Shown here one piece after another: positions 25,192 to 33,299 of a DNA stretch of 64,000 nucleotides; position 1 is the first letter of the stretch, and each line of letters starts with the position of its first letter. The position numbers were made by a program, and so were the translations under genes. This DNA is from Bradyrhizobium sp. CCGB12 (GTDB taxonomy: Bacteria > Pseudomonadota > Alphaproteobacteria > Rhizobiales > Xanthobacteraceae). The notes beneath the pieces were generated by a model. It was not told the DNA's origin and ran no database searches. It worked only from the letters and a program-made list of their open reading frames with translations. Where the stretch lies: assembly GCF_024199845.1 (NCBI RefSeq), contig NZ_JANADO010000001.1, positions 3,038,001 through 3,102,000 of the forward strand, in the 5' to 3' direction.

Positions 25192-25377
25192 TCAGCTCTG
25201 GTGCGGACCGCGCATGATCTTCATGGCGTCCACGATGTGACGCCACTCCTTGGCCTCATCGGCTTCGCCACGGCCCTCACAGGCGTGGGCCTGTTCGGCG
25301 GCCTTCGCAATTGCAGCGAAACCATGCTTTTCCAGCATCTGCCGCGCGACGGTGTGGACCTGGATCTCGGACATCAT
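25192..25377 (-). CDS. Small hypothetical protein
   Basis: 61 residues, starting at the first of two adjacent ATGs with GGGGAGAG upstream. Helical, with the segment TVARQMLEKHGFAAIAKAAEQAHACEGRGEADEAKEW, reminiscent of small rhizobial stress-associated proteins; no named family. It ends 6 bp after the kinase stop codon, convergent. Confidence 0.55.
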   Translation of the reverse strand: MMSEIQVHTVARQMLEKHGFAAIAKAAEQAHACEGRGEADEAKEWRHIVDAMKIMRGPHQS

Positions 25378-25506
25378 GGGTGCTCTCCCCTTCGGCAAGA
25401 CCGCGGCGCACGTCCCGCGGGTCTCGAACAACGATTTTGCCGCAGAGGCCGTTCCGCTTCTGGCCAATCACATCGGCAGGCCCAGAAACTCGAACCGCTT
25501 TAACGA

Positions 25507-25538
25507 CAAAGGCGGCCCGCCATGCCCGGCGGACCGCC
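25507..25538 (-). terminator. Terminator of the minCDE operon
   Basis: An 11-bp stem with one mismatch (GGCGGCCCGCC at 25511-25521, GGCGGACCGCC at 25528-25538) and AAA at 25508-25510, giving a U tract on the minus strand. It lies about 40 bp after the minE stop. Confidence 0.65.
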
Positions 25539-25579
25539 TTCTCACCCACCCCAAAATGGGTCGTCGTCAGTCGCGTCCC

Positions 25580-25861
25580 CTACGCGACCGCGACGCGCTT
25601 GCGTTCGATATCGTTCGGCACCTCGATATCGACCTCCAGGGTCGATACCTCGTCGCCGCGCTCGAGCCGGACGATGACCTTGGTCGGGTCCAGCGTGACG
25701 TGCTTGGACACGACGGCGAGAATTTCCTCACGCAGAACACCGAGCAGATCGGGCTGGCCCCGCTGTCCGCGCTCATGGGCAAGCAGGATCTGCAGCCGTT
25801 CGCGTGCGATAGGTGCGGAGGCCTTCTTGCCGCGGAGAAGTCGAAGCAGACCCATGCTCAT
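25580..25861 (-). CDS. minE: Cell-division topological specificity factor MinE
   Basis: 93 residues. The N-terminal amphipathic, membrane-targeting and MinD-activating part (MGLLRLLRGKKASAPIARERLQILLAHER) and the C-terminal dimerisation domain with EEILAVVSKHV and VDIEVPNDI are typical. MinE stimulates MinD ATPase and displaces MinC to drive pole-to-pole oscillation. The start codon overlaps the minD stop by four bases (ATGA). Confidence 0.95.
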   Translation of the reverse strand: MSMGLLRLLRGKKASAPIARERLQILLAHERGQRGQPDLLGVLREEILAVVSKHVTLDPTKVIVRLERGDEVSTLEVDIEVPNDIERKRVAVA

Positions 25862-26673
25862 GCAGCCCTCCGTCGCAGGAGGCGGTCCATAAAACCTCTG
25901 CGCTCGGCGGGAACGTGCATCGTTATGTTCTCGCCGCAGAGGCGCTTGGCCGCGTCCATATAGGCCCGCGCCGGCGCTCCATCCGCATTCGACAGCGTCA
26001 CCGGCGTGCCGACGTTGGAGGCCTTCAACACGTCCTGGCTCTCGGGAATGATGCCGAGCAAGGGCGTGGCAAGGATCTCGAGGATGTCGTCGATGGTAAG
26101 CATCTCGCCGCGCGCGGCGCGGGAGGCATCGTAACGGGTGATGAGAATGTGCTTCTCGACGCGCTCGCCCTTCTCGGCCCGCACCGTCTTGGAGTCGAGC
26201 ATGCCGATGATGCGGTCGGAATCGCGCACCGAGGAGACCTCGGGATTGGTGACGATCACGGCCTCGTCGGCAAAGCGCATCGCCATGGAGGCGCCGCGCT
26301 CGATGCCGGCCGGGCTGTCGCAGATCACCCAGTCGAAACGGGTGCGCAACTCAGCGATGACCTTGCCGACGCCCTCGTCCGTCAGCGCGTCCTTGTCGCG
26401 GGTTTGGGAAGCCGGCAGCAGCCACAAATTCTCGAGCCGCTTGTCGCGGATCAGCGCCTGCGGCAGCTTGGCGACGCCCTGCACCACGTTGATGAGGTCG
26501 AACACGACGCGGCGTTCGGCGCCCATCACGAGATCGAGGTTGCGCAGGCCGACGTCGAAATCGACGACGACCACCTTGTCGCCGCGTTGCGCCAGGGCGG
26601 CTCCCAGCGCGGCGGTCGTCGTGGTCTTGCCGACCCCGCCCTTGCCTGATGTCACGACCAGTACCTTACTCAT
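25858..26673 (-). CDS. minD: Septum-site ATPase MinD
   Basis: 271 residues, ParA/MinD deviant Walker A GKGGVGKTTTTAALG with the signature Lys, Walker B VVVDFDVGLRNLDLVMG, and the switch VICDSPAGIERG. The C-terminal amphipathic membrane-targeting helix is present (RRGFMDRLLRRRAA). MinD-ATP binds the membrane and recruits MinC and MinE. Second gene of the minC-minD-minE operon, 21 bp after minC. Confidence 0.96.
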   Translation of the reverse strand: MSKVLVVTSGKGGVGKTTTTAALGAALAQRGDKVVVVDFDVGLRNLDLVMGAERRVVFDLINVVQGVAKLPQALIRDKRLENLWLLPASQTRDKDALTDEGVGKVIAELRTRFDWVICDSPAGIERGASMAMRFADEAVIVTNPEVSSVRDSDRIIGMLDSKTVRAEKGERVEKHILITRYDASRAARGEMLTIDDILEILATPLLGIIPESQDVLKASNVGTPVTLSNADGAPARAYMDAAKRLCGENITMHVPAERRGFMDRLLRRRAA

Positions 26674-26694
26674 CTGAAATGTCTCCTTTGCTGG

Positions 26695-27390
26695 TCAGTT
26701 CAGTGCTGTAATTCGCATGGTATTCCCTTGCAGAAAGGCCTGCGCCGGCTTGCCGCGCAAGGCGGCGTCAATGTCGTCCGCAGTCTGGTAAAAACCGTCA
26801 ATTGCAAGCAGTTCAGCCTCGATCTTCTGGCAGTAGATGCGCGCGCTCGTGTGACCGTTGACCCCGGCCATGGCGCGGCCGCGCAGCGCGCCATAGACGT
26901 GGATGGAGCCGCCGGCGACGACCTCGGCACCGGACCCGACCGAGCCGAGAATGGTGACGTCGCCTTCCGGGAAGATCACGGTCTGGCCCGAGCGCACCGG
27001 ATTTTCCAGCAGCAGCGACGTCGGTTTGGCGGCGGCCTTCTCTGCCTTCTTGGGTGCGCTCGACTCGACCACGCAGCTGCGTCCGCCCGAGAGCAGCGGC
27101 GGCATCGCCGGCGTCAGCCGCCCCTCCTCCACCCCCTCGATCCCGAGCACGCGGATGTTGCGGTCCTGCAGGCTGGAGAGCAGATGGCCGATACCGGATT
27201 GGCTGAGATCGACCGAGGACAGGTCGATCACCACCGGCCGGCCGGCAAAGAACCCCGGCGAACGTGCGATCGTGGCGTCGATCTCCTGGAGCCAGTCCAG
27301 GATTGGAACCGTCGGCACGAACACGAAGGCGACATAAGAGCGCCCGCGCAGGCGAACCATTTGGCGTTGGACTTTTGCTGCAGCCTCCAT
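26695..27390 (-). CDS. minC: Septum-site inhibitor MinC
   Basis: 231 residues. N-terminal FtsZ-interacting domain (about 1-105) and the C-terminal beta-helix domain with RSGQTVIFPEGDVTILGSV, AGGSIHVYGALRGRAMAGV and the RIYCQKIEAELLAI strand, which binds MinD and dimerises. It blocks FtsZ polymerisation away from mid-cell. First gene of the minCDE operon; the upstream 27391-27743 gap holds the promoter and two dispersed repeats. Confidence 0.93.
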   Translation of the reverse strand: MEAAAKVQRQMVRLRGRSYVAFVFVPTVPILDWLQEIDATIARSPGFFAGRPVVIDLSSVDLSQSGIGHLLSSLQDRNIRVLGIEGVEEGRLTPAMPPLLSGGRSCVVESSAPKKAEKAAAKPTSLLLENPVRSGQTVIFPEGDVTILGSVGSGAEVVAGGSIHVYGALRGRAMAGVNGHTSARIYCQKIEAELLAIDGFYQTADDIDAALRGKPAQAFLQGNTMRITALN

Positions 27391-27530
27391 AGCGGCCGAC
27401 TCGTTCCCCGTTATTGAATGGTTAACGATGCGGCCGATATGGTTAACGGCCGGTTAATTCTCGTTGGGTTACTTGGGGATGGCCGGACCGGCTTTGGGCG
27501 ATGGACGCCAGATCGCAACCCCGACCTCCG

Positions 27531-27657
27531 GTGTCATCCTGGCGAAAGCCAGGACCCATACCGCGGAATCTATCGATTGCGGTGGGAGTACCGAAGAGCG
27601 CGTCTTCGCCAAATTGCTCCCTGGGGTAGCGGGTCCTGGCTTTCGCCAGGACGACAT
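27531..27657. repeat. Dispersed inverted repeat with TCATCCTGGCGAAAGCCAGG ends
   Basis: Left end TCATCCTGGCGAAAGCCAGG and right end GGGTCCTGGCTTTCGCCAGG form hairpins and are mutually inverted about 125 bp apart. No coding content. Typical intergenic repeat of this genus. Confidence 0.75.
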
Positions 27658-27688
27658 CAGGGGAGATGGCGCGCAACTGCAGCCACCT

Positions 27689-27718
27689 CGTCATTGCTTC
27701 GCTGCGCTCGCAATGACG
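27689..27718. repeat. Short palindromic repeat CGTCATTGC...GCAATGACG
   Basis: Perfect 9-bp arms CGTCATTGC and GCAATGACG separated by TTCGCTGCGCTC. It lies just after the 3' end of the binding-protein gene (27744, minus strand). Confidence 0.65.
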
Positions 27719-27743
27719 GAGTACTGGGCGACTACAGTGCCCC

Positions 27744-28760
27744 CTATTTCTTCACCTTGCTCGCATCCATCTTGATGGCGGGGTCGAGCATCTTGGTCGT
27801 GAACGCCGTCGTCACGTCGAACGGCTTCTCCATGCCGAGATAGGTCTGGACCAGCTCGTAGTCCTTCTTCATCCGCTCGCCGTCGATCCAGCCAAGCGAC
27901 TTGGTCGTCGTGAATTCATCCGTCATCAGGAACTTGATGCGCTCCCACTGACGCTCCTGGTTCTCCTTGTCGAGGCCGGAGACCTGGTCGAGCAACGCCT
28001 TCAGGCACGGCGTGGCATCGGCGACGCAGGCCGCAAAGGCCTTCTGCGTGACGCGCACGAACTCTTCAACGACCTTTGGATTCTTCTGCAGATAGGCCCC
28101 GTTGACGATCAGCGAATTGCCGTACGGATTGAGCCCGATGTCCTTCCAGTTGACGTAGCCGAGATCGCCTCCGAACTCGATCACCTTCAGATCGTGCTCG
28201 TTGTAGAAATCGCTGATGATGTCGACGGTGTGGCTCTTCAGCGCCGCGATCTTCGCGGTCGGCCCGACATTGACGAAGCCGACGGAGTCGGGCGCAAGGC
28301 CCGCGGCCTTGGCAAAGGCCGGCCACATCACGCGCGAAGCATCGCCGGGCGGATTGCCGATCTTGTGCCCGGCGAAATCCTTTACGCCGTTCACGCCGTA
28401 GCTCTTCAGCCAGTAAAAGGTCTGGCCGGTGTTGGCATAGACGCTCATCACGGCGACGGTGTCGGCGCCCTTGCTCTTGGCCACCAGCATGGTGGCGAGA
28501 TCGGCGACGCCGAACGGCGAGCCGCCGGAGCCGACCTTGGCAGCGGAGACGCCGGAGCCCTTTCCGGTCTCGATCGTGAGATCGATGCCCGCCTTCTCGT
28601 ACCAGCCTTGCGCCTTGGCGTAATAATACGGCGAGTGATCGGCCGTCGGCGTCCAGTTCAGGATCAGATTGACCGCCTCGCCCGCGCGCGCGGGCACCGT
28701 CGAAACACCGAGCATCAGGGCCAGTACCAGGGCAGAGCCCGCCGCCTGCAAATGCTTCAT
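27744..28760 (-). CDS. ABC transporter periplasmic binding protein (NMT1/THI5-like)
   Basis: 338 residues. Signal peptide MKHLQAAGSALVLALMLGVS...ARA. The NMT1/THI5-like fold is shown by LILNWTPTADHSPYYYAKAQGWYEKAGIDLTIE near the N-terminus and GVADLATMLVAKSKGADTVAVMSV. Relatives bind pyrimidine precursors, taurine/sulfonates, nitrate or riboflavin-like ligands; the ligand here is unknown. It is divergent from the TetR gene and clearly belongs with the permease (29591) and ATPase (33296) across that regulator. A shared palindrome at 28843 sits in the divergent gap. Confidence 0.85.
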   Translation of the reverse strand: MKHLQAAGSALVLALMLGVSTVPARAGEAVNLILNWTPTADHSPYYYAKAQGWYEKAGIDLTIETGKGSGVSAAKVGSGGSPFGVADLATMLVAKSKGADTVAVMSVYANTGQTFYWLKSYGVNGVKDFAGHKIGNPPGDASRVMWPAFAKAAGLAPDSVGFVNVGPTAKIAALKSHTVDIISDFYNEHDLKVIEFGGDLGYVNWKDIGLNPYGNSLIVNGAYLQKNPKVVEEFVRVTQKAFAACVADATPCLKALLDQVSGLDKENQERQWERIKFLMTDEFTTTKSLGWIDGERMKKDYELVQTYLGMEKPFDVTTAFTTKMLDPAIKMDASKVKK

Positions 28761-28842
28761 CGCACCTCTCCTCGTTGTCGCGACCCGGCTTGTCGCTCTC
28801 CCCATGTGAGGATACCAATGCAACAAGCCCGCCTTCAACTTG

Positions 28843-28858
28843 TCAACTGTTTGGTTGG
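28843..28858. promoter_or_regulatory. Putative TetR operator, copy 1
   Basis: TCAACTGTTTGGTTGG shares the pattern TCAAC-N6-GTTG(A/G) with copy 2 at 29509. It lies just upstream of the TetR start (28861) and in the divergent gap to the binding-protein gene. Confidence 0.5.
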
Positions 28859-28860
28859 AA

Positions 28861-29508
28861 ATGCCCGCAAAACGATCTGGCGACACCGTGCCGCAGCGCC
28901 GCGATCCCGTCGCCACCCGCAACAAGCTGCTCACCGCCGCGCGGCTGGAATTCGCCCGGCACGGCTTTGCGGGCGCCCGCGTCGACGAGATCGCTGAGCG
29001 CGCCGGCGTCAACAAGCAGCTCGTCTACCATTACTTCGGCGACAAGGACGCGCTTTACCTCGCCGTCCTCGAATGGGTCTATGAAGACATCCGCGAGCAG
29101 GAGCGCAGGCTCAATCTCGAAGGCCTGCCGCCGGAAAAGGCGATCCGCAGGCTGATCGAGGCCTCTTTCGACCATCTCGCGGCAAACCCTGATTTCATCG
29201 TGCTCTTGAACGACGAGAACCGCGGCGGCGCCCGCCACGTCCGCGGCTCGACCCGGCTGGAGGCGATGCATTCCCCGCTGGTCAGAAGCGTTTCCCACAT
29301 CCTCAACGAGGGCGTACGCTCGGGTGTGTTCCGCAAGGGGATCGATCCCGTCCAGCTCTATATCTCCATTGCGGGCCTCAGCTATTTCTTCTTCTCCAAC
29401 ACGCCGACGCTGTCGGCGATCTTCGGCAAGGACCTCTCGAGCCGCGCCCAGCGCCGCGCCCGCCGCAGGCACGTCGCCGACCTGGTATTGCAGTCGCTCC
29501 GGCCCTAA
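28861..29508 (+). CDS. TetR-family transcriptional regulator
   Basis: 215 residues from ATG 28861. The HTH is at about 22-66 (LLTAARLEFARHGFAGARVDEIAERAGVNKQLVYHYFGDKD). The C-terminal region resembles the TetR_C group of regulators of pyrimidine/nitrogen catabolism (RutR-like), e.g. LLNDENRGGARHV. It is flanked on both sides by similar 16-bp palindromes (28843 and 29509), so it probably represses both the divergent binding protein and the downstream permease operon. Confidence 0.85.
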   Translation: MPAKRSGDTVPQRRDPVATRNKLLTAARLEFARHGFAGARVDEIAERAGVNKQLVYHYFGDKDALYLAVLEWVYEDIREQERRLNLEGLPPEKAIRRLIEASFDHLAANPDFIVLLNDENRGGARHVRGSTRLEAMHSPLVRSVSHILNEGVRSGVFRKGIDPVQLYISIAGLSYFFFSNTPTLSAIFGKDLSSRAQRRARRRHVADLVLQSLRP

Positions 29509-29524
29509 TCAACCAACTGGTTGA
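29509..29524. promoter_or_regulatory. Putative TetR operator, copy 2
   Basis: TCAACCAACTGGTTGA is a 16-bp palindrome with only the two central positions unpaired. It begins at the base after the TetR stop codon and lies 67 bp before the permease start. Confidence 0.6.
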
Positions 29525-29590
29525 GACTTACCCCGGGGACGGTTAGGCTGACATCGTGGCAGCGAGGCCGCGGACAACAGGGAGCAGCAC

Positions 29591-30361
29591 TTGGCAGCCG
29601 ACCGGGCACGAACCTCGCGCAGCTTTGCGATCATCCTGATCGTGCACCTCGCCGTGCTCGTGCTCTGGCAGATCGCGGTCGATGCGTTCCACGTGCCGAA
29701 ATTCATCCTGCCCTCTCCGCTTGCCACCGTGCAGACGCTGGGAACCGCAAGCTATGCCTGGGGTATGAACACGCTGGTAACCGCGGTCGAGATCCTCGGC
29801 GGCTTCGCACTTGGCGCCTTCGTCGGCGTCGCGCTCGCGGTGATCTTCAGCTGGGCGCCGCTGCTGAGCCTCATGCTGCTGCCGCTGTTCGTGACGATGA
29901 ACATGATCCCGAAGGTCGCGCTCGGCCCGCTCTTCATCGTCTGGTTCTCCTACGGCATCGTGCCGAACATCCTGATCGCCTTCAGCATCTGCTTCTTCCC
30001 GATCCTGCTCACCACCGCGCGCGGCCTGCGCGAGGTCGAGCCTGACCTGCTCGATCTCGTCAAATCGCTGCGCGGCTCGCGCTGGACGCTGTTCCGCAAG
30101 ATCCAGCTGCCGGGATCGCTGCCTTACATATTCTCCGGCATGAAGGTCGGCGCCATCCTCGCGGTTGCCGGCGCCATCGTCGGGGAATTCATCGCCTCCG
30201 AGCGCGGGCTCGGCTACCTCATGATCCAGGTGCAGTCCTCGCTCGACACGCCCGCGATGGTGATGGCCGTGGTGCTGCTGACGCTGCTCGGCGTCGCTCT
30301 CTACGGCCTGGTGCTCGCCCTCGAACGCATGTTCGTGGTCGGCGACGCCGGACAGACCTGA
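29591..30361 (+). CDS. ABC transporter permease
   Basis: 256 residues from a TTG start at 29591 (GGGAG upstream). Six-helix BPD-type inner-membrane permease of the SsuC/TauC/ThiX class; the EAA cytoplasmic loop is EPDLLDLVKSLRGSRWTLFRKIQLPGSLPYIFSGMKVG. It is the first of five closely packed genes and must pair with the ATPase at 33296 and the binding protein at 27744. Confidence 0.88.
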   Translation: MAADRARTSRSFAIILIVHLAVLVLWQIAVDAFHVPKFILPSPLATVQTLGTASYAWGMNTLVTAVEILGGFALGAFVGVALAVIFSWAPLLSLMLLPLFVTMNMIPKVALGPLFIVWFSYGIVPNILIAFSICFFPILLTTARGLREVEPDLLDLVKSLRGSRWTLFRKIQLPGSLPYIFSGMKVGAILAVAGAIVGEFIASERGLGYLMIQVQSSLDTPAMVMAVVLLTLLGVALYGLVLALERMFVVGDAGQT

Positions 30362-30391
30362 CACGGCAGACCTAACGACAAGGACCGTCCC

Positions 30392-31429
30392 ATGCTGCTC
30401 ACCCGCCAGACACTGCCGAAGACCATTCCGGACATCGCCGCGCTCGACGAGTTGTTGTGCCGGCCCACGCAGGCGCTGATCGACGACCTCGCCAAGGTCG
30501 AGGGCGACATCATGATCCTAGGCGTCGCCGGCAAGATGGGACCGACGCTGGCGGGGCTGGCAAAGGCGGCCGTGCCGGATCGCCGCGTCGTCGGTGTCGC
30601 GCGCTTCAGCGACCCAAGCGTGAAGGATTGGCTGCACGCGCGCGGCGTCGAGACCATCAATTGCAACCTGATGGACGAGAAGGCCATTCAGGCGCTGCCG
30701 AAGGCCCCCAACATCGTCTTCATGGCCGGCCGAAAGTTCGGCGCCGAGGGCGATCTGTCGCTGACCTGGGCGATGAACGCGCATGTGCCGGCGCTGGTCG
30801 CGCAGGCCTTCCCCTCGTCTCGCATCGTGGCGTTCTCGACCGGCTGCATCTATCCCTTCGTCCCCGTCGACGGCAAAGGTGCAACCGAGGACATGGCGCC
30901 GAATCCACCCGGCGAGTACGCGCAGTCCTGCGTCGGCCGCGAGCGCATGTTCGAATATTTTTCGCGCAAGTTCTCCACGCCCGGCCGCCTGTTCCGCCTC
31001 AATTACGCAATCGACATGCGCTACGGCGTGCTGCACGACATTGCCACAAAAGTGCTCACGGGCATGCCGATCGACGTCAGCCTTGGCCATGTGAATTTCA
31101 TCTGGCAGGGCGATGCCTCCGCGCAGGCCCTGCGCTGCCTCGCCCATTGCACGGCGCCGACCTCGCCGATCAATGTCAGCGGCCACGAGATTTTGGCGGT
31201 GCGCGATCTCGCGCAAAAATTCGGCGCACGCTTCGGCCGCGCGCCGGTGCTGACGGGCAAGGAGGAACCGACGGCGTGGCTGACCGACACGTCCAGGGCG
31301 GTCGAGCTGTTCGGCCTGCCCGTCGTCGACACCGAGCAGTTGATCGCCTGGACCGCGGACTGGGTCTCCCGCGCCATGCCGAGCCTTGGCAAGCCCACCA
31401 AATACGAGGTGCGCGATGGACGCTACTGA
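30392..31429 (+). CDS. NAD-dependent epimerase/dehydratase-like protein (extended SDR)
   Basis: 345 residues. Rossmann motif MILGVAGKMGPTLAG near residue 42, then NIVFMAGRKFG, AFSTGCIYPF (the Ser/Thr of the catalytic triad region) and the segment EYAQSCVGRERMFEYF where YxxxK is expected. Here the position of Lys is Cys, so the usual catalytic lysine seems absent or displaced. C-terminal substrate-binding domain present (VNFIWQGDASAQALRCL). It lies 30 bp after the permease and overlaps the next gene by 14 bp. Probably acts on a sugar-like substrate imported by the ABC system, if catalytically active. Confidence 0.75.
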   Translation: MLLTRQTLPKTIPDIAALDELLCRPTQALIDDLAKVEGDIMILGVAGKMGPTLAGLAKAAVPDRRVVGVARFSDPSVKDWLHARGVETINCNLMDEKAIQALPKAPNIVFMAGRKFGAEGDLSLTWAMNAHVPALVAQAFPSSRIVAFSTGCIYPFVPVDGKGATEDMAPNPPGEYAQSCVGRERMFEYFSRKFSTPGRLFRLNYAIDMRYGVLHDIATKVLTGMPIDVSLGHVNFIWQGDASAQALRCLAHCTAPTSPINVSGHEILAVRDLAQKFGARFGRAPVLTGKEEPTAWLTDTSRAVELFGLPVVDTEQLIAWTADWVSRAMPSLGKPTKYEVRDGRY

Positions 31430-32237
31430 CGGCCCACCCGTCCTCAAGCTCGGCGTCAGTGACGCGATCGCCGGGCTGGCGCTCTCGACGGAGGCGCACT
31501 GGAACCAGACCGAAGAGGACTGGCGCGTCTTCCTGCACGACGGCATCGTGTTCGGCATTCGCGACGGCATGCGGCTGGTCGCGACCGCAGCACTGCTGCC
31601 CTATTCCAGCAACAACGCCTGGATCAGCATGGTGCTGGTATCGGCCACGCATCGTCGCCGCGGCTTCGCAACGCGCCTCGTCGATGCCTGTCTGGAAACG
31701 GCGCGCAAGAACGGCCTGACGAGCTGGCTCGACGCGACGCCTGACGGTGCCGCCGTCTACGGGCCGCTCGGATTCACGCCGACCTTGCAGTTGCGCCGGC
31801 TCAAGCTGGCCAAATCTAAGTCGTCATCCGGTCCGGCGCCGGCGGCCGCAACGCTCGAGGCGCTTCGTGCCCGCGACCGGCGGGCCACCGGCTTTGACCG
31901 AACTGCCCTGCTCACCGCCTTCGCACAGCGCTCCGGCTCACGCATCGCCGCAGCCAATGGCTGCATCGCGCTGGTCCGCGACGGCAGAATCGCGCGCCAT
32001 ATCGGGCCCTTGTTCGCTGATCATGCCGCTGAAGCACTGGCCCTGGTTGACGCGATCGCACAGTCCGAGACCCGCCCCCTCCTGCTCGACGCCGTCGCCT
32101 CGCAAGGCGCGTTCCTGGATGGATTGACCGCCGCGGGCTGGACCATCGAACGGCCGTTTCAGCGCATGCGGTTCGGCCCCGCCACCATCGCTGCGGAAGA
32201 CACGCCATTCGCCGTCGCCGGCCCTGAATTCGGATAG
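31416..32237 (+). CDS. GNAT-family N-acetyltransferase
   Basis: 273 residues. The N-terminal half is a GNAT fold: AWISMVLVSATHRRRGFATRLVDACLETARKNG carries the acetyl-CoA-binding R/Q-x-x-G-x-G/A motif (RRRGFA), followed by WLDATPDGAAVYGPLGF. The C-terminal half (about 145-270) is a second GNAT-like acceptor domain (SRIAAANGCIALVRDGRIARHIGPLFA), as in proteins with the Acetyltransf_18 domain. Acceptor unknown. It is translationally coupled with the epimerase-like gene. Confidence 0.78.
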   Translation: MDATDGPPVLKLGVSDAIAGLALSTEAHWNQTEEDWRVFLHDGIVFGIRDGMRLVATAALLPYSSNNAWISMVLVSATHRRRGFATRLVDACLETARKNGLTSWLDATPDGAAVYGPLGFTPTLQLRRLKLAKSKSSSGPAPAAATLEALRARDRRATGFDRTALLTAFAQRSGSRIAAANGCIALVRDGRIARHIGPLFADHAAEALALVDAIAQSETRPLLLDAVASQGAFLDGLTAAGWTIERPFQRMRFGPATIAAEDTPFAVAGPEFG

Positions 32238-32243
32238 GACATC

Positions 32244-33299
32244 ATGCACCACAGCCAGATCAATGCCGACATCCGCAACCTGATTGCCGACGGCACCGTA
32301 CTGCCGGCGCATCCCCTCGCCCTCACCGCCGAGCGGCAACTCGACAAGAAGCACCAGCGCGCGCTGACGCGCTATTACATCGACGCAGGCTCTGGCGGCC
32401 TTGCCGTCGGCGTGCACACGACGCAGTTCGCGATCCGCGACGTCGGCCTCTATCGTCCCGTGCTCGAGCTCGCCGCCGAGACCGCAGCAAGCTGGACCAA
32501 GCGCCCACTGGCGATGGTCGCAGGCCTCGCCGGCCCGACCCGGCAGGCCGTCGCTGAGGCCCGCACCGCGCGCGACATCGGCTATCAAGCCGGTCTGCTC
32601 AGCCTCGCCGCGATGAAGAGCGCCTCCGAGGACGAGATCATCGCGCATTGTAGTGCGATCGCCGCCGAGATCCCGCTGGTCGGCTTCTATCTTCAACCGG
32701 CCGTCGGCGGGGTCGTCCTGTCGAGCCGGTTCTGGCAGCGCTTCGCCTCGATCGACAATGTCATCGCGATCAAGATCGCGCCGTTCAACCGCTACAGGAC
32801 TCTCGACGTACTGCGCGGCGTCGCGGCCGCCGGCGCGCTCGACCGCGTCGCGCTCTACACCGGCAATGACGACCACATCCTGCTCGACCTGATGCTGCCT
32901 TTCGACCTCCGCGACAAGGGCGTCACCACGCGGACCTACTTCAAAGGCGGCCTGCTGGGCCATTGGTCGGTGTGGACCGCGAGCGCCATCAAACAGTTCG
33001 AGCGCTGCAAGGCGGCGCGGCACAAGGACAGCGTGCCCGCGGACCTGCTCGCGCTCGATGGCCGCGTCACCGACTGCAACAGCGCCTTCTTCGACGTCGC
33101 CAACAATTTCCATGGTTGCATCGCCGGCTGCCACGAGGTGCTGCGGCGCCAGGGCCTGATGAAAGGCTTGTGGTGCCTCGATCCGAACGAGGGCCTCAGC
33201 CCCGGCCAGAAGGAGGAGATCGACCGCGTCACGCACGAGCACGCCGACCTCAGCGACGATGCCTTCGTCGCCGCCAATCTGGACAAATGGCTGGCATGA
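32244..33299 (+). CDS. DapA/DHDPS-family aldolase-like protein
   Basis: 351 residues with the (beta/alpha)8 pattern of dihydrodipicolinate synthase relatives: GGLAVGVHTTQFAIRD, the hydrophobic VGFYLQPAVGG strand with a Tyr, and the Schiff-base lysine in NVIAIKIAPFNRYRTLDVL. The length is about 50 residues longer than DapA, with a C-terminal extension. A lysine-biosynthetic role is unlikely given the context; it more likely cleaves or condenses a keto acid derived from the imported compound (inference). GNAT ends 6 bp upstream; the ATPase start overlaps by 4 bp. Confidence 0.8.
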   Translation: MHHSQINADIRNLIADGTVLPAHPLALTAERQLDKKHQRALTRYYIDAGSGGLAVGVHTTQFAIRDVGLYRPVLELAAETAASWTKRPLAMVAGLAGPTRQAVAEARTARDIGYQAGLLSLAAMKSASEDEIIAHCSAIAAEIPLVGFYLQPAVGGVVLSSRFWQRFASIDNVIAIKIAPFNRYRTLDVLRGVAAAGALDRVALYTGNDDHILLDLMLPFDLRDKGVTTRTYFKGGLLGHWSVWTASAIKQFERCKAARHKDSVPADLLALDGRVTDCNSAFFDVANNFHGCIAGCHEVLRRQGLMKGLWCLDPNEGLSPGQKEEIDRVTHEHADLSDDAFVAANLDKWLA

